Assembly: GCA_003248965.1 (NCBI GenBank)
Contig: QFQU01000008.1
Span: 108,549-172,548 of the forward strand
Reading direction: 5' to 3'
Origin: Brevundimonas sp.
GTDB lineage: Bacteria; Pseudomonadota; Alphaproteobacteria; Caulobacterales; Caulobacteraceae
DNA length: 64,000 nucleotides
Shown here one piece after another: positions 35,426-44,764 of this stretch. The notes under the pieces were generated by a model. It ran no database searches. It worked only from the letters and a program-made list of their open reading frames with translations, and was not told where the DNA came from. Positions within the stretch are counted from its first letter, which is position 1; each line of letters opens with the position of its first letter. The translations under genes and the position numbers were made by a program.

Positions 35426-36184
35426 ATGAAGCTCGCCGATCAGATCGTCCTCGTCACCGGCGGCGCGCGCGGCGTCGGCGCCGCCTGCGTCCGCGCCTTC
35501 GCCCATGAAGGCGCCCGCGTCGTCATCAATTGGCGCAACAGCGGCGAAACGGCGAACGCTTTGGCCGCCGAGATCGGCGAACGCGCTCTCGCCCTCCAGG
35601 CCGACGTGACCGACCGCGCCGCCGTGGACGCCATGATCGCGGCGGCGCAAGGCCACTTCGGCGGCCCCGTCACCACCGTCGTCAACAACGCCCTGGACTA
35701 TAGTTTCAACGGCGACGCCCGCTCCCGGATGACCGCCATCGGCTGGGACGAGATGGACCGCCAGTTTTCGACCGTCGTGCGCGGCGCCCTGAACCTGATT
35801 CAGGCGACGGCGCCCGGCATGGCCGCCGCCCGGTTCGGCCGCGTCGTCAACATCGGCACCAACCTGTTCCAGAATCCGGTCGTGCCCTATCACGACTATA
35901 CCGCCGCCAAGGCCGCGCTTCTGTCCCTGACCCGCACCGCCGCCGGCGACCTGGGCCCTGACGGGATCACCGTCAACATGGTCTCGGGCGGCCTGCTTCG
36001 CACCACCGACGCCAGCGCCGCCACGCCCGAGGCCGTCTTCGACCTGATCGCCGGCATGACCCCGCTGCGCTCGGTGACGACGCCGGAAGAGTTCGCCGAC
36101 GCCGTCCTGTTCTTCGCCTCGCCGTGGAGCCGCGCGGTGACGGGGCAGAACCTGGTGGTCGACGGCGGGTTAGTCAGGGACTGA
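35426..36184 (+). CDS. SDR-family oxidoreductase (FabG-like)
   Basis: 252 aa. Rossmann motif TGGARGVGAACVRAF near residue 12, NNAL in place of NNAG near residue 91, and YTAAKAAL (Tyr-x3-Lys) near residue 157. The catalytic Ser position, 13 residues before the Tyr, is Thr in NIGTNLF. It ends ...GQNLVVDGGLVRD as 3-oxoacyl-ACP reductase-like SDRs do. Substrate unknown. It follows ygfZ by 10 bases. Confidence 0.87.
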   Translation: MKLADQIVLVTGGARGVGAACVRAFAHEGARVVINWRNSGETANALAAEIGERALALQADVTDRAAVDAMIAAAQGHFGGPVTTVVNNALDYSFNGDARSRMTAIGWDEMDRQFSTVVRGALNLIQATAPGMAAARFGRVVNIGTNLFQNPVVPYHDYTAAKAALLSLTRTAAGDLGPDGITVNMVSGGLLRTTDASAATPEAVFDLIAGMTPLRSVTTPEEFADAVLFFASPWSRAVTGQNLVVDGGLVRD

Positions 36185-36226
36185 TCGCGCCTTTCCTCGA
36201 CCGGAACACACTGGCAACATCGGCGC

Positions 36227-36826
36227 ATGATCGATTCGAACGCCCAGGGCCGCTGCGGCTGGTGCGGGACCACGGACCCGCTCTACATCGCCTATCACGA
36301 CACCGAATGGGGCGTGCCCGAACGCGATCCGCGCGCCCTGTGGGAAAAGCTGACCCTGGACGGGTTTCAGGCGGGTCTGGCCTGGATCACCATCCTGAGA
36401 AAGCGCGAGGGCATCCGCGACGCCTTCGACGGCTTCGATCCCGAGATCGTCGCCCGTTATGACGAAGACGACATCCAGCGCCTGCTGAATGATCCCCGCA
36501 TCATCCGCTCGCGCGCCAAGATCAAGGCCGCCATCCGGGGCGCCCAGATCTGGCTGGAGATGCGCGACAAGGGCGAAGACTTCTCCGAATGGCTGTGGTC
36601 CTTCGTCGGCGGCGAACCGATCCACGCGTCCTTCGCCGATTATCGCCAGGCGCCGACCCAGACGGCGGAATCGGTCGCCATGGCCAAGGCGCTGAAGAAG
36701 CGCGGCTTCAACTTCTGCGGCCCCGTCATCGTCTACGCCTTCATGCAGGCCGTCGGCATGGTCAACGATCACCAGACGACCTGCTTCCGTCACGCCCAGG
36801 TTCGTGCGATGGGCGGCCATGGCTAA
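36227..36826 (+). CDS. tag: DNA-3-methyladenine glycosylase I
   Basis: 199 aa. Removes 3-methyladenine from alkylated DNA. It starts with the zinc-binding [21 protein letters not shown], continues with [19 protein letters not shown] and ends with the second zinc half (CFRH), all typical of Tag. It overlaps rnhB by 8 bases. Confidence 0.95.
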   Translation: MIDSNAQGRCGWCGTTDPLYIAYHDTEWGVPERDPRALWEKLTLDGFQAGLAWITILRKREGIRDAFDGFDPEIVARYDEDDIQRLLNDPRIIRSRAKIKAAIRGAQIWLEMRDKGEDFSEWLWSFVGGEPIHASFADYRQAPTQTAESVAMAKALKKRGFNFCGPVIVYAFMQAVGMVNDHQTTCFRHAQVRAMGGHG

Positions 36827-37460
36827 GTCGCCCGCGCCTTCCCGCGCTTCCCCGACCCTGACGTTCGAGACCCTGCTGGCCCAGAGGGTCAACGGCCCTG
36901 TCTGCGGCGTGGACGAGGCGGGGCGCGGGCCGTGGGCGGGGCCGGTGTCGGCGGGGGCGGTGATCCTGAACCCGGACGACCTGCCGCCCGGCATCGACGA
37001 TTCCAAGGCCCTGACCGAGAAACGCCGCGACGAACTGGCGATCCAGATCAAGTCGCGGGCCGTCGCCTGGGGCGTCGGTTTCGCGTCGGTCGAGGAAATC
37101 GACGAACTGAACATCCTGAAGGCCACGGGCCTGGCCATGTGTCGCGCCATCGAACAGCTGGCGGTCACGCCGGTCGCGGCGCTGGTGGACGGCAACTATC
37201 GCTTCGCCCTGCCGTGCGAGGTTCAGACGGTGGTCAAGGGCGACAGCCTGTCCCTATCCATCGCCGCCGCCTCCATCCTGGCCAAGACGGCGCGGGATCG
37301 GCTGATGATCGAACTGGACGACCGCCATCCCGGCTACGGCTTCGCCAGACACAAGGGCTATAATGCGCCCATCCATCAGGCGGCCTTGCACAGCCTTGGT
37401 CCCTGCCCGGCGCATCGCCGCACCTGGGCCCCGATCCGCGCCCTGCTGGCCCAGGACTGA
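36819..37460 (+). CDS. rnhB: Ribonuclease HII
   Basis: 213 aa. Cleaves the RNA strand of RNA-DNA hybrids and initiates removal of single ribonucleotides. The acidic site is [12 protein letters not shown] near residue 26, with [18 protein letters not shown] and [12 protein letters not shown] typical for HII. The ATG at 36819 lies inside tag; a GTG at 36804 is an alternative. Confidence 0.95.
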   Translation: MAKSPAPSRASPTLTFETLLAQRVNGPVCGVDEAGRGPWAGPVSAGAVILNPDDLPPGIDDSKALTEKRRDELAIQIKSRAVAWGVGFASVEEIDELNILKATGLAMCRAIEQLAVTPVAALVDGNYRFALPCEVQTVVKGDSLSLSIAAASILAKTARDRLMIELDDRHPGYGFARHKGYNAPIHQAALHSLGPCPAHRRTWAPIRALLAQD

Positions 37461-37469
37461 AAGCCGACG

Positions 37470-37697
37470 TCAGACGTGCATGAAGGCGCCCAGCATCGCG
37501 CCCATAAGGGCCGCAATGGCGACGCCGGCCAGGATGATGAGCCAGCGCGGCGGCGGGCGCAGCTGGGGTTCGGCGTCGATCTCATCCACCGTTTCGCGCC
37601 GGCCGAAGGTCTGGACGCCCCCCGTATCGCGCGATCGCATCATGGCGGGGTTCGCCTGACGGGCGGACGATCCGGTCGTGGGCGGCGGCGACATCAT
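37470..37697 (-). CDS. Small single-pass membrane protein, unknown
   Basis: 75 aa from the first of two ATGs (37697). A polar, low-complexity N-terminus (SPPPTTGSSAR) precedes EIDAEPQLRPPPRW and one C-terminal membrane helix LIILAGVAIAALMGAMLGAF. Not recognised. It converges with rnhB 9 bases apart and lies 61 bases after the methylase start region. Could be a spurious frame. Confidence 0.5.
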   Translation of the reverse strand: MMSPPPTTGSSARQANPAMMRSRDTGGVQTFGRRETVDEIDAEPQLRPPPRWLIILAGVAIAALMGAMLGAFMHV

Positions 37698-37758
37698 GCC
37701 CCGGAAACGGCGGATCCAGCCCACGGTTCCTAAGGCCAAGCCAGAAACCTGAAAAGAA

Positions 37759-38796
37759 TCAGGCCGCGACAGCCAGGGTCACGGGCCGATCCGTCGCCAC
37801 GAACAGATATTCGACGTTCCTCAGCCGCCCAACCTGGCCGACCTTTTCGCCCTTCGGATTGTGGATGCCGATGCGCGCCCCGACGTAGCGGGGGTGGCCG
37901 ATCTCCACCACCTGCACATGTCCGCGCGCCGCCAGCATGGCCTCCAGCTCGGCCCGATTCAGATAGCCTTCGTCGTTGAAGCTGACGATCAGATTAGGCG
38001 CCTTGACCCGTTCGATCACGGACCGCAGCGCCGGGCCGATTCCGGGGCGGCTGTTGAAGGGGCTCTTGCGCGTCTTCACGTCCACCCGCTTGTTCGCCAC
38101 CCCATAGGTCTCGGGCTTGTCCCACAGCACCAGGCTTTCCCAGCAGTGGTAGTTGGCCAGATAGGAGTGCTGGTTGTAGGGCGGGTCCAGATAGACAAGG
38201 TCCGCCTCCACCTGATCGGCCATCTGAACGGCATCGGCGCAGGTGGCGCGGCATCCGCCCGGAACGCCAGGGACAAGGTCGGGCAGCCGCAGATCCAGGG
38301 ATTTCAGGGCCCGCGGCGCCCACTGTTTCATATAGGCCATCTGCACCCCGGCGGTGGAATCCACCCGATCCGCCCCCTCCATCAGGCTGACCAGGACCAC
38401 GGCCTTCAGTTCCGGCTCCAGCGCCAGGGTCTCGATCCGCTCGCGCATGGCGTCGATCCGCGCGCCGTTGTCGGGGTGGAAATAGCGCGCATCGTGGCAG
38501 AAGGTCTGGGTGAACCAGCCCGCTTCGGGTTTCACGCTCCGCAGTTCAGCCAGAACCGTTTCGGCCTTGTCGGCCCACCGCTCCCGATCCGCCTGGACAT
38601 AGGCGGTGGCCAGGGCGTGAGCATAGGCGTTGTGGTCGTTCGACCAGACCGAGAAACCCTGTTTCTTCAACGCATGACCGACCCGCGCCGTGCCCGAGAA
38701 CAGGTCGCATACCCGCCCGCCCTGCGGCAGCACGCCCGACACAGCGCCTGTCACCCGGCCCAGCAGGGCGCGCTTGGAGCCGATGTATTTGATCAT
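37759..38796 (-). CDS. D12-class DNA adenine methylase, solitary
   Basis: 345 aa. MIKYIGSKRALLG and DLFSGTARVGHALKKQG (SAM-binding motif I, residues 31-46) and LVYLDPPYNQHSY (motif IV, DPPY at 204-207) place it with Dam/M.MboIIA-like N6-adenine methylases. Specificity is not readable. No restriction gene is adjacent, so it is likely an orphan methylase acting in regulation or epigenetic marking; it is distinct from the cell-cycle CcrM. I chose the ATG at 38796 because the longer frame overlaps pyk. Confidence 0.9.
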   Translation of the reverse strand: MIKYIGSKRALLGRVTGAVSGVLPQGGRVCDLFSGTARVGHALKKQGFSVWSNDHNAYAHALATAYVQADRERWADKAETVLAELRSVKPEAGWFTQTFCHDARYFHPDNGARIDAMRERIETLALEPELKAVVLVSLMEGADRVDSTAGVQMAYMKQWAPRALKSLDLRLPDLVPGVPGGCRATCADAVQMADQVEADLVYLDPPYNQHSYLANYHCWESLVLWDKPETYGVANKRVDVKTRKSPFNSRPGIGPALRSVIERVKAPNLIVSFNDEGYLNRAELEAMLAARGHVQVVEIGHPRYVGARIGIHNPKGEKVGQVGRLRNVEYLFVATDRPVTLAVAA

Positions 38797-38860
38797 GCCG
38801 CCCGCCGACTCATACCCCGAGACTAGGGCCTGACGTCCGCGATAGGAACCGTGTCCGCCT

Positions 38861-40303
38861 TCAGCGCCCCTTGCGGCCGCCCTTGACGCTGGGCGCATGG
38901 GCCAGACGCAGCAGGTTCGCCGCCCCAGGCGCGCCGAACGGCGTGCCCGCGAGGATCAGCACCCTCTGCCCCGGCTCGGTCAGACCATATTTGACCGCCC
39001 CGTTGACGGCGTCGTCCGTCACGGCCTCCAGCGAGTCCGGCTGGTCGCCCAGCCGCGTCTCCAACCCCCAGACCAGGGCCAGACGCCGCGCCGTGTTCGG
39101 ATTGGGCGTCAAAACCAGGATCGGCTTCAGCGGCCGTTCGCGCGCCATGCGCCGCGCCGTGCCGCCCAGGGTGGTGAAGACCACCAGACAGCCGGTCGAC
39201 GGGGCGCTGGCCGCCATCGCCGCCGCACCCACCAGGGCGTCCACGTCCTGTTCGTCCATGCCGGGCTGTTCGGCCCGCATCAGGCTGGGCCACATCGGAT
39301 CGCGTTCGACCCGCTCGATGATCCGGCTCATGATGCCGACGGATTCCAGCGGATAGTCGCCCGAGGCCGTCTCGGCCGACAGCATCAGGGCGTCGGCGCC
39401 TTCGTACACGGCGTTGGCCACGTCCGTCGCCTCGGCGCGGGTCGGGGCCGGGGCGCTGGTCATGGATTCCAGCATCTGGGTGGCCACGATCACCGGCACG
39501 CCGCGATTGCGGGCGGCGCGGACGATCTGTTTCTGCGCCACGGGCACGTCCTCGGGGTCCAGTTCGACGCCCAGGTCGCCGCGCGCGACCATGACCCCGT
39601 CGCAGTAGTCGAGGATCGCCTCCAGATCGGCCAGGGCCGCAGGCTTCTCGATCTTGGCCAGACAGGCGGCCTGGCCGTTCACGATCCGCTTCAGCTCGGC
39701 CATGTCCTCGGGCTTCTGAACGAAGCTGAGGGCCACCCAGTCGACGCCCAGACGCAGCGCAAAAGCCAGGTCTTCGCGGTCCTTGGGGGTCAGGGCGGAC
39801 ACGGGAATGACCGCCTCCGGCACCGCGACGCCCTTGCGGTCCGACAGTTTGGAGCCGCTTTCGACCGTCACATCGGCCCAGTCGTCGGTGCGCTCGCCCA
39901 CGCGCAGGCGCACCCGCCCGTCGTCCAGCAGCAGCAGCATTCCGGTGCGCAGGGCCTTGAAGATTTCGGGGTGCGGCATCTGCACCCGCGTTTCGTCGCC
40001 CAGCTCGGGATTCAGGTCGAAACGCATCCGGTGGCCCGGCTTGACCGAAATCTCGACGTCCTTGAACCGACCCAGCCGCAGTTTCGGCCCCTGCAGGTCG
40101 GCCAGCACGCCCAGCGGCCGCTGCAAGGCCATCTCGGCGCCGCGCACCGCCTTCAGGGCGGCGGCGTGGTCTTCGTGCGAGCCGTGGCTGAAGTTCAGGC
40201 GGAACACGTCCACCCCGGCCTGAGCCAGGGCCTTGACCGTGCCGGGCGCACGGCTGGCGGGCCCCAGTGTCGCGACGATGCGGGCGCGGCGGGCTCTGTT
40301 CAT
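38861..40303 (-). CDS. pyk: Pyruvate kinase
   Basis: 480 aa. Last step of glycolysis: phosphoenolpyruvate plus ADP to pyruvate and ATP. RIVATLGPASR, FRLNFSHGSHEDH, IAKIEKPAALADL (active-site Lys), VMVARGDLGVEL and TQMLESM are typical. Length is normal, with a C-terminal domain. It is followed by the adenine methylase gene on the same strand (64 bases). Confidence 0.97.
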   Translation of the reverse strand: MNRARRARIVATLGPASRAPGTVKALAQAGVDVFRLNFSHGSHEDHAAALKAVRGAEMALQRPLGVLADLQGPKLRLGRFKDVEISVKPGHRMRFDLNPELGDETRVQMPHPEIFKALRTGMLLLLDDGRVRLRVGERTDDWADVTVESGSKLSDRKGVAVPEAVIPVSALTPKDREDLAFALRLGVDWVALSFVQKPEDMAELKRIVNGQAACLAKIEKPAALADLEAILDYCDGVMVARGDLGVELDPEDVPVAQKQIVRAARNRGVPVIVATQMLESMTSAPAPTRAEATDVANAVYEGADALMLSAETASGDYPLESVGIMSRIIERVERDPMWPSLMRAEQPGMDEQDVDALVGAAAMAASAPSTGCLVVFTTLGGTARRMARERPLKPILVLTPNPNTARRLALVWGLETRLGDQPDSLEAVTDDAVNGAVKYGLTEPGQRVLILAGTPFGAPGAANLLRLAHAPSVKGGRKGR

Positions 40304-40408
40304 GGACGTTTCCTGTCAGCTCTCAGATGTCACCCTTGCGGACGACATGGGCGATTTGCCCCCTTGTGCCTTTGAAACTTCCTTAGCGTAAGACCGCCGC
40401 CCCGGCGG

Positions 40409-40449
40409 GAAACACGAGTTTATGGCGCCGAAACAGGAGTTTATCGCGC
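40409..40449. repeat. Two tandem 21-base repeats across a stop codon
   Basis: GAAACACGAGTTTATGGCGC (40409-40428) and GAAACAGGAGTTTATCGCGC (40430-40449) differ at two positions and lie 21 bases apart. The second includes the stop codon of the phosphatase gene (TTA at 40441-40443 on the plus strand). It looks like a small tandem duplication. The rest of the 137-base gap to pyk has no feature I can name. Confidence 0.7.
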
Positions 40450-42132
40450 AGGCGTCGATTCCGTCGCCGGACAGTCCGAAACCGCGAACCCGTTCAGGTC
40501 CATGCAGCGGCCCTCGACCTTCGGCGCGGGCACGCCCATCACGTGAGCCAGGGTCGGGGCGATGTCGACGGTGCGGATCGGCAGGAACCGCTCCTCGCCA
40601 TGGGCGCCGGGCCACCAGAAGATGACGGGCACGCGGCGATCGAACTCCCACGGGGTGCCGTGTCCCGCCAGGGTGCCGCCGACACGCCCGCCCAGATTGG
40701 CGGCCTGGGCGAAGGCGATCATGATGTCGGGCGAACGCTCCGGCACGGTCGACAGGCGCATCCGCTCGCGCACCGTCATCATCTCGGGCTGGCGCGTGTC
40801 GGGCAGCGGATCGGCCAGCAGTCGGTCGCGCGTCTCGACAAAGGCGACGTCGGGCACGGCGCGCAGCATCTCGACGGCGGCCTCGGCCACCTGGGTCCGC
40901 AACGGATCGGGCAGAGAGCGCAGTTCCTTGTCCGCCACCATCAGGCCGCTGCCGCCCATCTGCAACGGGTTGGCGTCCAGATTGAAGCGCTGGCGCAGCG
41001 TGGCGTTGATCGTGGCGATCGGGGCCAGATCGACGCGGTGCGCGTTCGGATAGCCGTGCTGGTGCAGGCGTTCGACAAAGTCCGATCCGCCGTGGTCCGC
41101 CGTCAGAACCACCAGCGCGCCGCCCGGAACCTGAGCCAGCTTGTCCAGGAAGGCGCCCAGGGCCGCGTCCAGACGATACATCTGTTCGCACATCTCCGGC
41201 CCCTGGGTGCCGAAGGCGTGGCCGATGCGGTCGGTGGCGGACAGGCTGACGCCCAGCATGTCGGTCGTCGCGCCCTGCCCCAGCCGCTGGCTGTCCAGCA
41301 GATATTCGGCGGCCTTCAGCGTCTGTTCGTCCAGCAGGGGCGAGGTGTCGAACTTCAGCCCCGCAGGCGGCAGGACCGAATGGAAGGTCTGGCCGCGAAT
41401 GGTCCAGTCGCCCGCCCGCGCGCGGCAGTCGTCGTGCTGATAATCCCAGGTCAGGGGATTGGCCGCCATCCAGGCCTTGAACCCGGTGTTGAAAGCCGTC
41501 ACCGGCGCCAGCCTGGCCTCCGCCGTCTGACCCGGCTCGACATAGGTGGTCAGGCCGAAGCCGTCGGTGAACCAGAAGGCCTGGCCCTGATGCCCCGCCA
41601 GATTGATGGCGCCGCGATCCTTGCCCGAGACGGCCATGACCCTGCTGTTCGGGCTGACAGCCTTCAGCCAGTCGCCGACGGTGGTGGCGCGCAGCTGGTC
41701 CGGGCCGACGGGGCCGTTGTCGGTGTCGTCACGGCCGTGCGCCAGATGGTTCTGCGGCGCGGCCAGGCAATAGACTTCCTTGCCTGTCGCGGCGTCGATC
41801 CAGTCGTTGGCGGGGATGCCGGTTTCGACCGGGTGCATCCCGGTCAGGACGGTAGAATGGCCGGGGCAGGTCTCGGTCAGGCCGTGGGTCTGATAGCCGT
41901 TGATCGACACCAGCCCCTGATCGGCCAGGCGGCGCAGGCCGCCCGTGTACCGGCTGCGGTACTGGTTGAACAGATTGGCGCTGAACTGATCGACCACGAT
42001 GGTCACGATCAGCTTCGGCGGCGCGACGGCGGCGACGGTCTGAGGCGGCGCTTGGCGGGCGACGGCAGGCGCCGACGTCAGGCCGAGCGTGACGGCGACG
42101 GCGGCGAGGACAGCGACACGCGACAGAGACAT
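40441..42132 (-). CDS. PafA-like alkaline phosphatase/phosphodiesterase, exported
   Basis: 563 aa. Signal peptide (residues 1-25, cleavage around AVA-RQ). The metal-binding VDQFSANLF (Asp48) and nucleophile region TETCPGHSTVLTG (Thr88) are typical of the type I phosphodiesterase/NPP branch that includes PafA-type phosphatases; LTADHGGSDFVE and the later GHGTPWEFDRRVPVIFWWPG provide further metal ligands. Likely periplasmic, releasing phosphate from phosphomonoesters. I chose the ATG at 42132 as start of the signal peptide. Confidence 0.9.
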   Translation of the reverse strand: MSLSRVAVLAAVAVTLGLTSAPAVARQAPPQTVAAVAPPKLIVTIVVDQFSANLFNQYRSRYTGGLRRLADQGLVSINGYQTHGLTETCPGHSTVLTGMHPVETGIPANDWIDAATGKEVYCLAAPQNHLAHGRDDTDNGPVGPDQLRATTVGDWLKAVSPNSRVMAVSGKDRGAINLAGHQGQAFWFTDGFGLTTYVEPGQTAEARLAPVTAFNTGFKAWMAANPLTWDYQHDDCRARAGDWTIRGQTFHSVLPPAGLKFDTSPLLDEQTLKAAEYLLDSQRLGQGATTDMLGVSLSATDRIGHAFGTQGPEMCEQMYRLDAALGAFLDKLAQVPGGALVVLTADHGGSDFVERLHQHGYPNAHRVDLAPIATINATLRQRFNLDANPLQMGGSGLMVADKELRSLPDPLRTQVAEAAVEMLRAVPDVAFVETRDRLLADPLPDTRQPEMMTVRERMRLSTVPERSPDIMIAFAQAANLGGRVGGTLAGHGTPWEFDRRVPVIFWWPGAHGEERFLPIRTVDIAPTLAHVMGVPAPKVEGRCMDLNGFAVSDCPATESTPAR

Positions 42133-42201
42133 CTCTTCACTCCAGAACAATCCTGGGGGCGTTAGCCCAGCCACATTGCAGACGCATGACGACGGCTTGA
42201 T

Positions 42202-43146
42202 TCAGTGCGCGGACGCACCGCGCATCCGCCCGATCTGCTGCACGATCAGGACGATGATCCCGCCCACGACCAGGCCGATCAGGGCAGAGCCCAACGCCGT
42301 CACAAGCCAGGCGACCAAGCCGCCAACAGGCCCGAACACTTGGCCGACGCCATGGGCCAGATGCTCGAGCGGCTGGGCCGGCCAGGCCAGGCCCAACCGG
42401 TGCGTTCCGTGCACCAAGATGCCGCCGCCGACCCACAGCATGGCGGCCGTGCCGATGGCGCCCAGGGCGTTCATCACCACCGGCATCCCCTTGACCAGGC
42501 CGCGCCCCACGGTTCGCACGCCGCTGTTCGGACGCTGCGCCAGATGCAGGCCGATGTCGTCCATCTTCACGATCAGCCCGACCACTCCATAGACGGCGAC
42601 GGTCATCGCCACCCCGACCACCAGCAGAACGACGGCCTGGGTCAGGACCGGCTGGGCCGCCACGTCGGCCAGGGCGATGGCCATGATCTCCGCCGACAGG
42701 ATCAGATCGGTGCGGATGGCGCCGGACACGGTGGCTTTCTCCAGCAGTTTGGGATCGGTCTCGCTCGGCGCGGCCTCTTCATGGCCGCCGTGACCGAAGG
42801 CCTCCAGCAGCTTCTCGGCCCCTTCGAAACACAGATAGGTCCCGCCGCACATCAACAGGGGCGTGATCGCCCAGGGCGCGAAGGCCGTCAGCACCAGGGC
42901 CACTGGCAGGATCAGCAGCAGCTTGTTGCGCAAGGATCCGACCGCGATCTTGCCGATGATGGGCAGTTCGCGGCTGGGCGACAGGCCGGTCACATACCGG
43001 GGCGTCACCGCAGCATCATCGACCACCACCCCCGCCGCCTTGGCCGAGGCCTTGCCTGCCGCCGCCCCGACATCGTCGATGGAGGCCGCGGCCAGACGCG
43101 CGATCCCGGCCACGTCGTCGAGCAGGGCGATCAATCCGGAGGGCAT
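42202..43146 (-). CDS. DUF808 (YedI-like) membrane protein
   Basis: 314 aa. SGLIALLDDVAGIARLAAASIDDVGAAAGKA at the start and CGGTYLCFEGAEKLLEAF mark DUF808 (key segment LLDDVAGIARLAAASIDDV). About seven membrane helices. Function unknown; E. coli YedI belongs here. It is downstream of hemN but 89 bases away with an 8-base stem (43196-43203 and 43216-43223) in between, so it may not be part of that operon. Confidence 0.9.
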   Translation of the reverse strand: MPSGLIALLDDVAGIARLAAASIDDVGAAAGKASAKAAGVVVDDAAVTPRYVTGLSPSRELPIIGKIAVGSLRNKLLLILPVALVLTAFAPWAITPLLMCGGTYLCFEGAEKLLEAFGHGGHEEAAPSETDPKLLEKATVSGAIRTDLILSAEIMAIALADVAAQPVLTQAVVLLVVGVAMTVAVYGVVGLIVKMDDIGLHLAQRPNSGVRTVGRGLVKGMPVVMNALGAIGTAAMLWVGGGILVHGTHRLGLAWPAQPLEHLAHGVGQVFGPVGGLVAWLVTALGSALIGLVVGGIIVLIVQQIGRMRGASAH

Positions 43147-43235
43147 CGGGCGGCGTCTTTCTCAATCAACGAACCGCACCTGCCTATGCGGCCCGGCGGC
43201 GATTGTCGATCACCCATCGCCGCAGGTTCCGCCGC

Positions 43236-44609
43236 TCAGACCACCCGTGCGTGGCGCCCTTCCCCGACCGTGTGGGGATCGAAGGCGGCGCAGACGGCGC
43301 GAACGAAGGGCCGGCCGCGCGGCGATACGCTCACGCGTCCCGCTTCCACCGTGATCAACCCGTCGTCGTGGAACCGCGCCAGACGCGGCCAGGCCGGGGC
43401 CGTGTCGGCCGGTCCCCGTCCATGAGCTTGGGCCAGGGCGGGCACATCGACCTGAAAGTCGCACATAAGCCGTTCGATGATCGCGCCGATGAAGGCGTCA
43501 CACGGGTTCAGGGCCACGCCTCGCGCCACGGGCAGGTCCCCGGCGACGACCGCCGCGCGCCAGTCCCGCTCCTGCGCGTGGTTCTGGACGAATCCCCTCG
43601 GCGTGCGGCTGATGGACGAGGCGCCCAGGCCGATCAGCACTGGGGCCGCATCGGTCGTATAGCCCTGGAAGTTCCGGCGCAGCCGGCCGCTCCGCGCAGC
43701 CGCCGCCATGGAATCGTGCGGCAGGGCGAAATGATCCAGACCGATCGCCTGCCAGCCCTTGGCGGCCAGGTAACGCGACGCAGCCTGGCTCTGGGCGAAG
43801 CGGGCCTCGGCGTCCGGCAGATCGGCCGCGTCGATCAGCTTCTGATGCGGCTTCATCCACGGCACATGGGCATAGCCGAACAGGGCGATCCGTTCGGGCG
43901 ACAGGGTCGTCACCCGCCCCAGGGTGTTGATCAGGTTTTCCACGGTCTGCAGCGGCAGGCCGTACATCAGGTCCAGATTGACCGAGGTCACGCCCTGGGT
44001 CCGCAGCCCCTCGACCGCCGCCTGGATGCTGTCGAAGGTCTCGGGGCGGTTGACCGCGGCCTGGACGCGCGGCGACAGGTCCTGCACCCCCAGGCTGGCG
44101 CGGCTCAGGCCGATGCGGCCGGCGGCCTCCATCCATTCGGGCGTCAGGACCTCGGGGTCCAGCTCGGCCGCGACCTCGAAACAGTCGCCCAGGTCGAACC
44201 GTGCAGCCAGGCCGGCGTACAGCCGCTCCAGCTCGGCGGGCGGCAGCATGTTCGGCGTGCCCCCGCCCAGATGGATCGACCCGACCCGCACCGGCCCCTT
44301 CATGCGCGCCAGCACCAGGTCGGCCTCCTGCAGCAGCAGATCGACGTAGCTAACGATCACCCCCGTCCGGTTCACCGCCCGGGTGTTGCAGCCGCAGTAC
44401 CAGCACAGCCGCTTGCAGAAGGGGATGTGCAGATACAGCGACACGGCCTGGTCGCGCGGAGCGGTCGCCAGCCAGTCGCCCCAAGTCTCGGCCCCGACGG
44501 CCGGCGTGAACTGCACGGCCGTCGGATAGGAGGTGTAGCGCGGCGCATGGGCGTCGTAGCGGTCGATCAGGTCCCGCGTCGCCAGCCTTTCGGCGTCAAA
44601 GAGGGACAT
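43236..44609 (-). CDS. hemN: Oxygen-independent coproporphyrinogen III oxidase
   Basis: 457 aa, radical SAM enzyme converting coproporphyrinogen III to protoporphyrinogen IX without oxygen. HIPFCKRLCWYCGCN holds the cluster cysteines (Cys65, 69, 72, with Cys74 as in HemN). GYTSYPTA-like RYTSYPTAVQF at the N-terminus is typical. The start at 44609 lies 14 bases inside cydX, indicating one transcript with cydABX, which fits heme supply to cytochrome bd under low oxygen. An FNR box precedes the operon. Confidence 0.95.
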   Translation of the reverse strand: MSLFDAERLATRDLIDRYDAHAPRYTSYPTAVQFTPAVGAETWGDWLATAPRDQAVSLYLHIPFCKRLCWYCGCNTRAVNRTGVIVSYVDLLLQEADLVLARMKGPVRVGSIHLGGGTPNMLPPAELERLYAGLAARFDLGDCFEVAAELDPEVLTPEWMEAAGRIGLSRASLGVQDLSPRVQAAVNRPETFDSIQAAVEGLRTQGVTSVNLDLMYGLPLQTVENLINTLGRVTTLSPERIALFGYAHVPWMKPHQKLIDAADLPDAEARFAQSQAASRYLAAKGWQAIGLDHFALPHDSMAAAARSGRLRRNFQGYTTDAAPVLIGLGASSISRTPRGFVQNHAQERDWRAAVVAGDLPVARGVALNPCDAFIGAIIERLMCDFQVDVPALAQAHGRGPADTAPAWPRLARFHDDGLITVEAGRVSVSPRGRPFVRAVCAAFDPHTVGEGRHARVV

Positions 44610-44745
44610 CTTCCTCTTTCGAAGCGTCTGGCCGCGACAGGCCGACATCGCCTTCGTCGAACAGACGGAACTCGTGCCACAGACCGTTCAGGACGCCGAA
44701 GGCGACCGCCAGGCCCAGACCCAGGATCCAGGAAAAATACCACAT
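44596..44745 (-). CDS. cydX: Cytochrome bd oxidase small subunit CydX
   Basis: 49 aa. It starts MWYFSWILGLGLAVAFGVLN, the CydX signature (YFxWILG and one membrane helix), and lies 19 bases after the cydB stop. CydX stabilises the heme centres of the CydAB complex in E. coli. The C-terminal tail (FDEGDVGLSRPDASKEED) is longer than in E. coli. The stop overlaps the hemN start by 14 bases. Confidence 0.92.
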   Translation of the reverse strand: MWYFSWILGLGLAVAFGVLNGLWHEFRLFDEGDVGLSRPDASKEEDVPL

Positions 44746-44764
44746 TGCAGGGGTTCCTTCGGGC

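Noticed and set aside
38897..40375. Plus-strand frame opposite pyk (492 codons)
   Set aside because: Shadow of pyruvate kinase; no recognisable motifs.
40543..42165. Plus-strand frame opposite the PafA-like phosphatase (540 codons)
   Set aside because: Shadow of the phosphatase gene; composition is antisense-like.
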